A stretch of DNA of 64,000 nucleotides, from the NCBI RefSeq assembly GCF_036880985.1, contig NZ_JBAJNO010000009.1:2046001-2110000 (forward strand), in the 5' to 3' direction. Below, piece by piece: positions 26,347 to 35,872 of this stretch (within the stretch, counting starts at the first letter, position 1; each line of letters begins with the position of its first letter). The notes below the pieces were generated by a model, which made no database searches, was not told the origin of the DNA, and worked only from the letters and a program-made list of their open reading frames with translations. This stretch comes from Limibacter armeniacum (GTDB lineage: Bacteria > Bacteroidota > Bacteroidia > Cytophagales > Flammeovirgaceae). The translations under genes were made by a program, and so were the position numbers.

Positions 26347-27525
26347 TTAGTCCAGGATTTCAGTTACCTGACCTGCACCAACTGTTCTACCACCTTCACG
26401 GATTGCGAAACGCAAAGTTTCTTCCATTGCGATTTCTTTCAGCAATTCTACAGTGATAGTGATGTTGTCACCTGGCATTACCATCTCAACACCGTCAGGA
26501 AGAGAGATAGTACCAGTTACGTCAGTTGTACGGAAGTAGAACTGAGGGTTGTAACCAGCAAAGAATGGAGTGTGACGACCACCTTCTTCTTTAGACAGTA
26601 CGTAAACCTCAGCTTTGAATTTAGAGTGAGGCTTAACTGAACCTGGCTTACAGATTACCATACCACGCTTGATGTCTTCTTTGTTGATACCTCTCAACAA
26701 CAGACCTACGTTGTCACCTGCTTCACCTCTGTCCAAGATCTTACGGAACATCTCAACACCTGTTACAGTAGAAGTCAGTTTGTCACCAAGACCCAAGATC
26801 TCAACTGGATCACCTGAGTTGATAACACCTTTCTCGATACGACCAGTCGCTACAGTACCACGACCTGTGATTGAGAATACGTCTTCAACTGGCATCAGGA
26901 AGTCCTTGTCAACGTCACGCTCTGGAAGTGGAATGTGCTCATCAACGTTGTTCATCAGCTCTTCAACTGTAGCTACCCACTCAGCTTCGCCGTTCAGGGC
27001 ACCCAGTGCAGAACCTCTGATGATTGGAGAGTCACCGTAACCTTTGCTTTCCAGTTCTTCAGCAACTTCCATCTCAACAAGCTCTAGCATCTCCTCGTCG
27101 TCCACCATGTCACACTTGTTCAGGAATACTACCATTTTAGGTACACCTACCTGACGAGCCAACAGGATGTGCTCTTTAGTTTGAGGCATAGCACCGTCAG
27201 TTGCTGCTACTACTAGGATAGCGCCGTCCATCTGAGCAGCACCAGTTACCATGTTCTTAACGTAGTCAGCGTGACCTGGACAGTCTACGTGAGCGTAGTG
27301 TCTGTTCTCAGTTTGGTACTCAACGTGTGAAGTGTTGATTGTAATACCTCTTTCTTTCTCTTCAGGAGCGTTGTCAATTGAAGAGAAATCTCTTGTTTCA
27401 GCCAGACCTTTGCTAGCAAGAACTGATGAGATTGCTGCAGTCAGAGTTGTCTTACCGTGGTCAACGTGACCGATAGTACCGATGTTCAAGTGCGGTTTCG
27501 AACGGTCAAAGGTTTCTTTAGCCAT
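26347..27525 (-). CDS. tuf: Elongation factor Tu
   Basis: 392 residues. This GTPase delivers aminoacyl-tRNA to the ribosome. All G motifs are present: GHVDHGKT (19-26), the DxxG motif in DCPGH, and [15 protein letters not shown] is the switch I region. Domains 2 and 3 follow, with [14 protein letters not shown] and the C-terminal [14 protein letters not shown]. It closes a transcription unit beginning with tRNA-Tyr, -Thr, -Gly and -Thr, the same kind of tRNA-tuf linkage as the E. coli thrU-tyrU-glyT-thrT-tufB operon. A terminator follows directly, so secE and nusG are not linked here. Confidence 0.98.
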   Translation of the reverse strand: MAKETFDRSKPHLNIGTIGHVDHGKTTLTAAISSVLASKGLAETRDFSSIDNAPEEKERGITINTSHVEYQTENRHYAHVDCPGHADYVKNMVTGAAQMDGAILVVAATDGAMPQTKEHILLARQVGVPKMVVFLNKCDMVDDEEMLELVEMEVAEELESKGYGDSPIIRGSALGALNGEAEWVATVEELMNNVDEHIPLPERDVDKDFLMPVEDVFSITGRGTVATGRIEKGVINSGDPVEILGLGDKLTSTVTGVEMFRKILDRGEAGDNVGLLLRGINKEDIKRGMVICKPGSVKPHSKFKAEVYVLSKEEGGRHTPFFAGYNPQFYFRTTDVTGTISLPDGVEMVMPGDNITITVELLKEIAMEETLRFAIREGGRTVGAGQVTEILD

Positions 27526-27586
27526 CTTTGTAAGATTAAGATTTAAATTTAAATTATTTCGAACTCAAGTTAAAAACAAAAAGACC

Positions 27587-27640
27587 GTAGCACGTAGTTC
27601 GCAGTTCTTAGATATCTACGACCTATGAGCTACGATCTAC
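27587..27640 (-). promoter_or_regulatory. Long imperfect hairpin plus T-run between tRNA-Thr and tuf (possible attenuator)
   Basis: The arms 27587-27614 and 27613-27640 pair imperfectly around a TAGATATCTA apex. On the minus strand the hairpin is followed within five bases by T5-G-T5. This looks like an intrinsic terminator or attenuator, or an RNA-processing site, inside the tRNA-tuf transcript. Repeated CGTAG words in both arms give the pairing. Confidence 0.5.
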
Positions 27641-27659
27641 CTGTCTACTCTTTTTATCG

Positions 27660-27731
<72 letters not shown>

Positions 27732-27811
27732 TTATGCAAGCAATTTTACTGCTCTCAACAGTAACACTGCTTTATAGTCTGCCTCAAAAAGGCTGACCGG
27801 TATTCAAATTG

Positions 27812-27884
27812 AGCGGGCGACGAGGCTCGAACCCGCGACCTGCAGCTTGGAAGGCTGCCGCTCTACCAACTGAGCTACGCCCGC
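27812..27884 (-). tRNA. tRNA-Gly (TCC)
   Basis: A 73-nt cloverleaf: acceptor GCGGGCG/CGCCCGC, D-arm GCTCAGTTGGTAGAGC, anticodon loop CTTCCAA with anticodon TCC, T-arm GCGGGTTCGAGCC. CCA is not encoded. Confidence 0.95.
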
Positions 27885-27966
27885 TTATTTTTGTTTCATT
27901 ATCAGAAGCAGAATTTATCCTACTTCTATTCCATTTTATAAAAGCCTTATGCCTTTATAAATGTAG

Positions 27967-28038
<72 letters not shown>

Positions 28039-28070
28039 TTTTGGCAAGCAACGCTGCCCATTTTTAATGG

Positions 28071-28151
28071 TGGGGAGAGCAGGATTCGAACCTGCGAAGC
28101 CGAAGCAACGGATTTACAGTCCGTCCCATTTGACCGCTCTGGAATCTCCCC
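28071..28151 (-). tRNA. tRNA-Tyr (GTA)
   Basis: An 81-nt class II tRNA with a long variable arm (GCTTCGGC region), acceptor GGGGAGA/TCTCCCC, anticodon GTA in CTGTAAA and T-arm GCAGGTTCGAATCCTGC. It is the first gene of the tRNA-tuf unit. Confidence 0.95.
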
Positions 28152-28630
28152 TGAAAATAATTGACGCAAGTTACGGCATCACCGCCAAATGGCCAACAAA
28201 TAAGGGCACAGAATTATGCCTTCTTTATTCGGAGTGCAAATCTATACTGATTTTTAAAAAGTTCAAATATATTGCAGAAATTTTATCACTATGTAAGTGA
28301 TGCTTTTTTCACTCCTCCCTTCAGACTACCAATGCACCTTGTTTATATCCTGAAAATGAGTTTAAAAATCCTGATTTAGGATCAGTATTGTTACCATTTA
28401 TTTCACTTACAAAAATCTGCCTGTCATAAAACCCTATTTTCCTAGTGTGATTCCGTCTGTACAACACCTTTTTCAACCAGAAAAAATGGGGTATTCTTGA
28501 CGTTCACTTCCCCAACTATACCACACTTTATCAGAAAGCATTTTCCCGTTTGGCAGGAATACTACCATTGGTTACTTAATAAAATCTATATTTACCGTTA
28601 AGATTTAGGAATAATTACTGACTGTATTCA
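28152..28630. other. Intergenic region between the tRNA-tuf unit and the glycan locus
   Basis: It holds the tRNA-tuf promoter (28237-28267). The rest, about 360 bp, has no supported gene or repeat. It presumably contains the promoter of the plus-strand membrane protein gene. Confidence 0.45.
28237..28267 (-). promoter_or_regulatory. Bacteroidota sigma-70 promoter of the tRNA-tuf unit
   Basis: On the minus strand, TTTG (28264-28267), a spacer of exactly 19 bp, and TAGATTTG (28237-28244) fit the Bacteroidota TTTG-N19-TAnnTTTG consensus perfectly. The predicted start is about 75-80 nt before tRNA-Tyr. Confidence 0.75.
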
Positions 28631-29953
28631 ATGGACATCTGGGAACTGCTGCTGACACCTTTATATATAGGGCTGATTTTTCTGCTTGCAAAAGCATTGG
28701 AAAAAAGGCTCACCACCCCTCAAAACAAAAAGTTTTATTACTGGGGACTAAGCGCCAAGCTATTTGGTGCCTTTTTCTTCGTGATGATCTATATGTTTTA
28801 TTATGGGTTTGGCGATACCTTTACATATTGGAGAGGTGGGCAAGTAATAGCTTCTGCAATTTGGGAAAACCCTAAAGCATTTTTTGAAATGCTTACATTA
28901 CGGGCTGAAGATTACACTAACAATACATTTCATTACACAGGAAATATCTTATACTTTAGAGCTCAATCTACTTGGACACTTACACAGATAGTCGGATTGG
29001 TTGAAGTCTTCACATTTCAATATTACCTTCCAACAAATCTATTATTCGGCTTTATCTCTTTTCTAGGTTCATGGAAATTATATCAAGCTTTTATAGATAT
29101 ACACCCAAAACTAATTAATCAACTTGCATGGGGGATGCTATTTATACCCTCCTGTATATTTTGGAGTTCAGGTATTCTAAAAGAGTCCATTACCTGTGCC
29201 TCTATAGGTTTTTTCACTTATTATAGCTTCAGATTACTATATCATAAAAAAAATATCACTAAAAGTATTGTCATCTGTTTTATAAGTTTTTGGCTTATAA
29301 AGGATATAAAAAGTGTTACTATCTATACTTATCTTATAGGCTTAATAGCATGGTGGTATTTATATATACAAGGACAATTTATTAAAAACAGTATCCTTAA
29401 GGTCACTCTAGCTTCAATATTAATTGTACTCATATCTGGAGGAATATTATTGGTTCAGAATAGTATTATCAATGAAATCCAAAATGATATTGCATTTGAG
29501 AAAATACAAGAAACCGTAAAAGGCTTCCACTCTGATCATGGAACTAGAGTCAAAGGTCATACTGGAGATGAGGCTTCAACTTACCACTTAGAGTGTGCTG
29601 GAGATTACACATTAAAAGGTATGATTATGTGTTTACCTGAATCTATCAATGTAACCTTATTTAGACCTTATTTGTGGGAAAGCAGTAAAATAACACTTTT
29701 ATTTAGTGCTTTGGAAAGTAGTCTATTTTTACTACTAACAATTTTCGCTTTATATAAAATACGAGGAAAGCTGTTATTATATATGATAAAATACCCAGAG
29801 ATTACACTATCTCTAATATTCACTATTATGTTTGGGTTTATTGTTGGATATACAGCCTATAACTTTGGAGTATTAACCAGATTTAAAACTCCTATACTCC
29901 CTTTTTATATGGGAGCTTTAATAATTATGATCAATAACAAAAAGTTAGCGTAA
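28631..29953 (+). CDS. Multi-pass membrane protein, candidate polysaccharide polymerase or other glycan-locus enzyme (440 aa)
   Basis: About ten hydrophobic segments are spread over the whole protein, with one long hydrophilic loop near residues 285-335 (QETVKGFHSDHGTRVKGHTG). No signal peptide or soluble domain. I do not recognise a named family. The topology (many helices with one large loop late in the protein) is that of Wzy-type polymerases and related membrane enzymes, which the adjacent cluster otherwise lacks. It converges on the glycan operon. Base composition shifts to strongly AT-rich after about 28990. Function is inferred from topology and context only. Confidence 0.55.
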   Translation: MDIWELLLTPLYIGLIFLLAKALEKRLTTPQNKKFYYWGLSAKLFGAFFFVMIYMFYYGFGDTFTYWRGGQVIASAIWENPKAFFEMLTLRAEDYTNNTFHYTGNILYFRAQSTWTLTQIVGLVEVFTFQYYLPTNLLFGFISFLGSWKLYQAFIDIHPKLINQLAWGMLFIPSCIFWSSGILKESITCASIGFFTYYSFRLLYHKKNITKSIVICFISFWLIKDIKSVTIYTYLIGLIAWWYLYIQGQFIKNSILKVTLASILIVLISGGILLVQNSIINEIQNDIAFEKIQETVKGFHSDHGTRVKGHTGDEASTYHLECAGDYTLKGMIMCLPESINVTLFRPYLWESSKITLLFSALESSLFLLLTIFALYKIRGKLLLYMIKYPEITLSLIFTIMFGFIVGYTAYNFGVLTRFKTPILPFYMGALIIMINNKKLA

Positions 29954-30265
29954 CATTAAACTCTATTAAGAGTTATCAAATTAGCAACTAACTCTTTATA
30001 TCTTCTAGGCTAAATTGAAGCGCAAACTATTAGCACCTTAAATTTCAATCAGAGTCAATCATTTATAATAACGTATTGGTTCACTATTAATCAAAATACA
30101 GTAATGGAAACTCAATAAGCAACATAAGGCTTATAGATCATATCCCCTTACTCAATGATAGGTAGTCGCAAGCTCCATAGGAGCAAAACCTATGTAACCA
30201 AACACATGAGATATTTCAGAGTCAGATTAAGAAAGAGTCACTTCCCTACTACACCATCACTCATA
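29954..30265. other. Intergenic region between convergent genes of the glycan locus
   Basis: About 310 bp without a supported gene. No strong terminator hairpin is evident and no repeat family member is recognised. Confidence 0.4.
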
Positions 30266-31399
30266 TTAGTTTAAGACTGATCTATAAAAATTCAACGTTT
30301 GGTTCACCATTCTTTCTCTAGAAAAATAAGATTTCAGTCTTTGATATGCATTAGTAACTAACATGCTTCTTTGCTTATCATCATCCAATAAAGATATAAT
30401 TTCTGATGCCATTGCTGAAGTGTCATATGGAGCTACTAATACTCCAGTCTTATTATGCTCAATCACCTCATTACAGGCAGGAACATCAAATGCAATTGTT
30501 GCTACTTTCGCATTAAACGCTTCAACTAAAACTAATCCGAAACCTTCTGCCATAGAAGCAACTACTTGAATATCTGAACTAACTTGATAACTATAAATAT
30601 CTTCTTGAAATCCTCTAAAAATCACATGTTCTGCAATTCCAATAGTCTTTACATACTCTTCTAGCTCTTCTCTCATCTCTCCACCACCTACCACTACAAG
30701 TATAACATCTGGGTAATGATCTTTAATAATCAATAATGCATCAAACAGCAACTTATGACCTTTTAATGAAAGCAGCCTTCCAACAATTAATAACTGATGA
30801 TCTGAAAAACGAAAGTTATGATTTGCCTCACTTTTTTTTAAAAAGTTAAACCCATGATGGATAACTTCTATCTTTGATGGAGTGCTAATTGAAAGGTCAA
30901 CAAAAAGTTGCTTTAGTCCTTCTGATACAGCAAATGATTTATCTATATACTTTTCACTGAACTTACAAATCCAGTAATAACTATCCTTAATTGGTATTGA
31001 AGTATCAAAACCATACTTTTCCATAAACTGTTCACTATAACCATGCTTTGTAGACACTAGCCTATAGTCAATTCTAAAAATAAACTTAACCAAAGCACAC
31101 CAAAAATCAGCATGTATTAAATGAGAGTGCACAATATCAAATCCTCCTTTAGATATAATACCCTTCAGTTTTCTTAAAAAAGACAAAGACAAAACACTAT
31201 CAATAATTACATCATGTACATGTACACCATATGACTCAAGCTTTTCATTAAACAATAACGGCTTCTGTTTATCAATCGGTTGCCTAACAGATACAAATTC
31301 ACACTTAACTCCTCTTTCAAGTAACGAAGGAATAAGTTCCAAAAAATAGTTTTCTGATCCTGCCAACCCTTTCACCTTTTGAATAAATAATACTCTCAT
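30266..31399 (-). CDS. GT4-type glycosyltransferase (last gene of the glycan operon)
   Basis: 377 residues from the ATG at 31397-31399, whose ATGA overlaps the TGA stop of the preceding acyltransferase gene; that coupling fixes the start over a longer frame. GT-B fold: the N-terminal KGLAGSENYFLELIPSL resembles the nucleotide-sugar GT4 loop, and the C-terminal half has LLIVGRLLSLKGHKLLFDAL and the EX7E-type motif in MAEGFGLVLVEAFNAKV. It transfers a sugar from a nucleotide donor to the growing repeat unit on the cytoplasmic side. Donor and acceptor are unknown. Confidence 0.88.
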   Translation of the reverse strand: MRVLFIQKVKGLAGSENYFLELIPSLLERGVKCEFVSVRQPIDKQKPLLFNEKLESYGVHVHDVIIDSVLSLSFLRKLKGIISKGGFDIVHSHLIHADFWCALVKFIFRIDYRLVSTKHGYSEQFMEKYGFDTSIPIKDSYYWICKFSEKYIDKSFAVSEGLKQLFVDLSISTPSKIEVIHHGFNFLKKSEANHNFRFSDHQLLIVGRLLSLKGHKLLFDALLIIKDHYPDVILVVVGGGEMREELEEYVKTIGIAEHVIFRGFQEDIYSYQVSSDIQVVASMAEGFGLVLVEAFNAKVATIAFDVPACNEVIEHNKTGVLVAPYDTSAMASEIISLLDDDKQRSMLVTNAYQRLKSYFSRERMVNQTLNFYRSVLN

Positions 31400-32517
31400 A
31401 AATATTTCCTCTTCAAGTCTAACCACCTTTTAGTATTTTTTTCAATAATTAAGTATTGAACATATGCAACCAACAATGAAAAAGGTAGCGACAACCAATA
31501 AAAAAAAGGCGAAACAAATGGTGGCTCTAAATCAAACAAATAAATAACTATTGATATAAATAAAGTTATAGTTGCTAAATGAGTAATATAAAGAGAGTAA
31601 CTAAATTTACCTATAAATGAAAGGAGTATTGATTTAAACCCTCTCTCTAGAAAAAGTTCTATCATTATCCCTCCTAAAAAGAGAGCTATTAATTCAGTAA
31701 GTCTTGAATACCCACCCCATAAAATATTCAAACCAACCATCACTATAAAAAGCAATAAAACAAACACCATAAGTACATACACACTTACTCTTTGATAAAG
31801 ATACTTTCTTATAGGTATATAATAGCAAAACAAAAAAACACCGATAGCGAAATAAAAATTATATACAAAAACAAAATTAAATAAAAAATATTCCACTTTA
31901 AAGAAAGTCCCAACAATATACAATAAGGAAGATATGATTACATAATAAATACTCTTTTTTGATACAACAAATGGCGCTATTAAATAAAAAACGACCTCAT
32001 AACCTAATGACCAAAATTGTGCTACAACAATTCCAGTTGGAACATAAACAAATAAAAGTGCTATAGACTCAAAACTTAAAAAATACTCTACATTAGATAA
32101 TCCTCTATATTGAACTCCCTCATATACACCCTTATATAAATCAGGCGTTACCTCTCTTGTCATATAAACAACAAATAGAGCCCATAAAACTGACAACAAA
32201 TAAGGAGGATATAAGCGAATCCCTCTTCTTACTAAAAAAGAAATAACATCTTTACTATTATGAAGTGCATAAGCAATCGAGAAGCCTGATAATAAAAAAA
32301 ACAAAACTACAAACTCATGACCTAACCGAGTAAACATATTTAAATACATACCCAACTGACCAATCATTGTAAGTTCACCTTTAAGGTTATTTTCCACAAA
32401 ATATGTCCCTCCTACCCATAACCATCCTCTACTATGGTTAATTAAAACATATAATGCAGCTAACCCTCTTAAAGCTTCTAGCTGTAAGAAGCTCTCTTTA
32501 TTTAGTTTTGGAATCAT
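31396..32517 (-). CDS. Acyltransferase family 3 (OafA/NodX-like) membrane protein
   Basis: 373 residues from the ATG at 32515-32517; a TTG three codons earlier is possible. About ten membrane helices are present. The family motif LEALRGLAALYVLINHSR at the N-terminus carries the conserved Arg and the catalytic His of acyltransferase 3. FFLLSGFSIAYAL is the second conserved segment. Such proteins move acetyl or other acyl groups across the inner membrane onto exported glycans, so O-acylation of the locus product is likely. It is co-transcribed with the glycosyltransferases on both sides. Confidence 0.9.
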   Translation of the reverse strand: MIPKLNKESFLQLEALRGLAALYVLINHSRGWLWVGGTYFVENNLKGELTMIGQLGMYLNMFTRLGHEFVVLFFLLSGFSIAYALHNSKDVISFLVRRGIRLYPPYLLSVLWALFVVYMTREVTPDLYKGVYEGVQYRGLSNVEYFLSFESIALLFVYVPTGIVVAQFWSLGYEVVFYLIAPFVVSKKSIYYVIISSLLYIVGTFFKVEYFLFNFVFVYNFYFAIGVFLFCYYIPIRKYLYQRVSVYVLMVFVLLLFIVMVGLNILWGGYSRLTELIALFLGGIMIELFLERGFKSILLSFIGKFSYSLYITHLATITLFISIVIYLFDLEPPFVSPFFYWLSLPFSLLVAYVQYLIIEKNTKRWLDLKRKYL

Positions 32518-32522
32518 AAATA

Positions 32523-33617
32523 TCAAATAAAACCAAGATACTTGTCAATCATTTGATTTATTGATAAGTTATCTAGCGCATAACTTCTTGAATTATCAGA
32601 AAACAACTTTCTAACATCATAATTCTTCAAATAATATATAGCATTTGCTAACTCTTCATCATTACATACCTGAACAAGTAATCCATTTACATTATGTGTA
32701 ATAACATTATTTACCCCCCCAACATCAGATCCAATAATAGGCAAACCATAAGCTTGAGCCTGCATAATTGCAGTACTCATTGTTTCTCCAAACGTAGCAT
32801 GAACATATATATCTAAAGAAAGCATAAAATCTTTCAAGTCTTCCTCACCTAACATTCCACAAAATTCTACACAACTCTCTAACCCTAACTCAGACACTAT
32901 ATTTTCTAACCCTTCCCTTGTAACACCATCACCAGCTAATCTAAGAATCCATGACACTTCTGGATATTTCTCATTTAAAATTAAAATTGCCTTTATCAAA
33001 GTAGTATGATCTTTTATACTCACCATTCTACCTTGCATCCCAATTATAACTTTCAAACAATCCTTTTTAGGAATATATCTTGGATACAAATCAATATCCA
33101 AAGCACTATTAATTACTTTTGCTTTAGGTTTATTAAACAAAAAACCTATTTTCCGTTCAACTTCGCTCCTATACCTCTCAGTCAAATAAATATTGTAATC
33201 CGAAAGTCTCATAGACATAAGCGTCCACAACCACTCTCTTCTTCTTTTTAAATCATTTGATTGGTGCTCTACAAAAAGTAATTTAGCAGAGTAAAAACAC
33301 TTGGCATACAGAAAACTAACAGGTATAAGTAAATTACTATGGATTATTACTACTTCTGGCTGTAGTTTTTTAAGCAACTTATAGACCTTAAAATGAGCAG
33401 ATGCTGCAACACCTACATTCTTTCTTACATAGTAATAATCTATTCCCAATTCCTTACATTTCCTTATATAACTCTCTCTCAGTGGTTCAACGCCAAAAAA
33501 CACAGGAAAACACTTTAAATCACTATTTTCATTCAAAAGCCCTATGTAGAAGTTAAAAAAATACTCTGCATGACCGCCAAGACCACTATATAATAGATGA
33601 ACAATCTTCTTCAACAT
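32523..33617 (-). CDS. GT4-type glycosyltransferase
   Basis: 364 residues. GT-B fold with the N-terminal loop LLYSGLGGHAEYFFNFYIGL and the C-terminal donor-binding half GMQGRMVSIKDHTTLIKAI. HATFGETMSTAIMQAQAYGLPIIGSDVGG contains the EX7E-like and glycine-rich signature of family GT4. Its start overlaps the preceding GT2 gene by 32 bp, showing tight operon packing. It is predicted to be cytoplasmic and loosely membrane-associated, adding one sugar to the repeat unit. Confidence 0.9.
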   Translation of the reverse strand: MLKKIVHLLYSGLGGHAEYFFNFYIGLLNENSDLKCFPVFFGVEPLRESYIRKCKELGIDYYYVRKNVGVAASAHFKVYKLLKKLQPEVVIIHSNLLIPVSFLYAKCFYSAKLLFVEHQSNDLKRRREWLWTLMSMRLSDYNIYLTERYRSEVERKIGFLFNKPKAKVINSALDIDLYPRYIPKKDCLKVIIGMQGRMVSIKDHTTLIKAILILNEKYPEVSWILRLAGDGVTREGLENIVSELGLESCVEFCGMLGEEDLKDFMLSLDIYVHATFGETMSTAIMQAQAYGLPIIGSDVGGVNNVITHNVNGLLVQVCNDEELANAIYYLKNYDVRKLFSDNSRSYALDNLSINQMIDKYLGFI

Positions 33618-34656
33618 TTATGAATTTTAAAACCTCCAACTTTTTATCAGAACTTAAATATGACTTTCTAGAAAAATCAGGTAAAACAGAAGTACCATAA
33701 AAGAACCCTCTTCTTAAATACCTATTCTGATTACTGTTTAATAAATGAAGTATTTTTAAATAAATTAACCCCGTAAATTTCACTCTTTTAGAGATTGACA
33801 ACTTATCTGTAAAATCTTTCCAAGATAAGATTGACAACCTATAATCTATTGTTAAAAATGGCTCGCAAACTAACTGCAAAAACACTCCTACAAAGCTTTC
33901 CTTTTGTTCTCTATCTAAAGTAACTTTATCCAACAATAACTTACCAATTCGGGTATAAAGCTCTTTTCTACTCTCTATTTTTGCTTTTGAAACTTGATTG
34001 CTAATTCTAACCCCTTCATGCTTTCTATAGAAACAATCAGGCAATTCATCATTACAAACTAAATATGACATAGACATTATTAGAGCTCTTACATGCAACT
34101 CCCAATCTTGTCCACCACCAATAGAATTTTCATCAAACCCTTTTAACTTCTTAAATGACGATTTTCTCCAAAGAGGACTAGTTATTGACCAAGGAAACGA
34201 ATAACTTAAAAATTGAGACAAATCACCCCTCATTGAAGGGTTTGAAAACAATTGAGTATCATCTAAAATTTTCTCACAAAAAAACACCATTGGAAAAACA
34301 ACAAAATCCAATGATGTATTTAAAATCTTGTACAACCTTTTCTCTAAACAATAAGGAGCTATAAGATCATCTGAATCAAGAAAAATCAAAAAATCACCAC
34401 ATGACAAATCTACACCTATATTTCGACAAGTAGCAGCTCCTTTTGGACCACGCTTTCTAGATACAAGCTTAATTCTATCATCAGAATCAACAAACTTTTG
34501 AACAACATCTAGAGTTTTGTCTATTGATCCATCATCAACAACAATACACTCCCAATGAATATATGTTTGTAATAAAACAGAATTAAGTGTTTCTGATATT
34601 AAATCAGCTCTATTGTAAGAAGGAATAATTATTGAAATCAATGGATCATTTAGCAT
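33586..34656 (-). CDS. GT2-type glycosyltransferase
   Basis: 356 residues. The N-terminal GT-A domain (about 1-230) shows SIIIPSYNRADLISETLNSV, the UDP-binding VVDDGS motif, the CRNIGVDLS segment and the DxD motif in FLDSDD. GGGQDWELHVRAL is the ED motif region of the catalytic base. The C-terminal ~120 residues are helical. It is an inverting enzyme acting on a nucleotide sugar during repeat-unit assembly. It overlaps the upstream GT4 gene by 11 bp and the downstream one by 32 bp. Confidence 0.9.
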   Translation of the reverse strand: MLNDPLISIIIPSYNRADLISETLNSVLLQTYIHWECIVVDDGSIDKTLDVVQKFVDSDDRIKLVSRKRGPKGAATCRNIGVDLSCGDFLIFLDSDDLIAPYCLEKRLYKILNTSLDFVVFPMVFFCEKILDDTQLFSNPSMRGDLSQFLSYSFPWSITSPLWRKSSFKKLKGFDENSIGGGQDWELHVRALIMSMSYLVCNDELPDCFYRKHEGVRISNQVSKAKIESRKELYTRIGKLLLDKVTLDREQKESFVGVFLQLVCEPFLTIDYRLSILSWKDFTDKLSISKRVKFTGLIYLKILHLLNSNQNRYLRRGFFYGTSVLPDFSRKSYLSSDKKLEVLKFINVEEDCSSII

Positions 34657-35872
34657 AAATATCTAAAATTTCATCAGCTAGAACTTTATTATCATAGTTT
34701 TCAATCACAAAATTTCTAGCACACTTTCCTATTTGCTTTCTTAATTCTGGAGATTTAATTAATTTAATAGTTGTTTCTACAAATGATGATTTATCATTAT
34801 AATCAATAACAAAACCAGTTACTCCATGATTAATACTTTCAGGCATCCCCCCTATATTAGAAACTATTACTGGAAGCCCCATAGACTGTGCTTCTTGGAT
34901 CACTAATCCTTGATTTTCACATCTCCCGCTCTCATCAACACCGCCTGGATACAAAAAGATATCTGCACTATCTAATTCTTTTATTATTTCATCCTGTAAT
35001 AAACTTCCTTTAAGAACTACTTTATCCCCTAAATTTAACTTCGATATTAAATCTACACATTTAGAATACTCAACTCCATCACCAATAATAACTGCCTCTA
35101 CATCCCCACTCCCTTTTGCTATAATTTCATTAATCAACTCTATAAAAAACAAACAACCTTTCCATTTAACCAATCGTCCCACAAACACAATTTTAACATC
35201 TCTACTTAAATCAATAGTTTTCTTTTGTGGTGAAAAAAAGGAAGTATCTAAACCAACTGGAAGAACAGAAATTAACGAAGTATCAAATCCTAATCTCATT
35301 AATTCATTTTTCGTAAAGTTTGTATTAGATGTATAATAAGCTCTTGATTGTTTTAATTTTCTATAAAATTCAGAAGAAAAATCATGAGCATCATAACCAT
35401 GAAATGTCACAACCATCTTCTTATCTATATCATACTCACACAATAAATCATTAACCAAAACAGCGTTATCACCAAAATGAACATGCATAACATCACAATC
35501 ACTCTCCTTAATACACAATAAGAGTAAATGATTATATAATTGTCTTAAATTAATAGAAGCAACCCCATACTTAAAGATATTAAAAGAGCTGAGTAAGAAT
35601 GCTACATCCTTATAATACCTCATTATATTTAGTATTCCTTTCCAAACTCTTTCCAGCTTATTAATAGGCATTGCAATATCTTCTCTCACTAAATCCATTA
35701 ATGAGTTTTGGATGACAACTGGATGAATCACACCATTCCTTAATACATGTCCAGTACACAATATACTTACTTCACACCCTTTATTTATTAGACTTACAAT
35801 CTGATTTACAATAAATGTTTCTGATAGAGTGGGAAAGCTAGTAACAACAAATAGAATTTTATTTTTCTTCAT
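34646..35872 (-). CDS. GT4-type glycosyltransferase
   Basis: 408 residues from the ATG at 35870-35872 (MKKNKILFVVTSFPTLSETF), which overlaps the preceding sulfotransferase gene by 14 bp; upstream in-frame ATGs exist but add residues unlike the family. The SFPTLSETFIVNQIVSL N-terminus and MHVHFGDNAV are typical of WcaL/AmsK-like colanic-acid-type glycosyltransferases. The C-terminal half has FVGRLVKWKGCLFFIELI and SGRCENQGLVIQEAQSMGLP, the EX7E region. Cytoplasmic. Confidence 0.9.
   Translation of the reverse strand: MKKNKILFVVTSFPTLSETFIVNQIVSLINKGCEVSILCTGHVLRNGVIHPVVIQNSLMDLVREDIAMPINKLERVWKGILNIMRYYKDVAFLLSSFNIFKYGVASINLRQLYNHLLLLCIKESDCDVMHVHFGDNAVLVNDLLCEYDIDKKMVVTFHGYDAHDFSSEFYRKLKQSRAYYTSNTNFTKNELMRLGFDTSLISVLPVGLDTSFFSPQKKTIDLSRDVKIVFVGRLVKWKGCLFFIELINEIIAKGSGDVEAVIIGDGVEYSKCVDLISKLNLGDKVVLKGSLLQDEIIKELDSADIFLYPGGVDESGRCENQGLVIQEAQSMGLPVIVSNIGGMPESINHGVTGFVIDYNDKSSFVETTIKLIKSPELRKQIGKCARNFVIENYDNKVLADEILDIYAK

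Noticed and set aside
33006-33251. Plus-strand frame inside the GT4 gene
   Set aside because: It is antisense to a well-supported glycosyltransferase, with no start context or family match.
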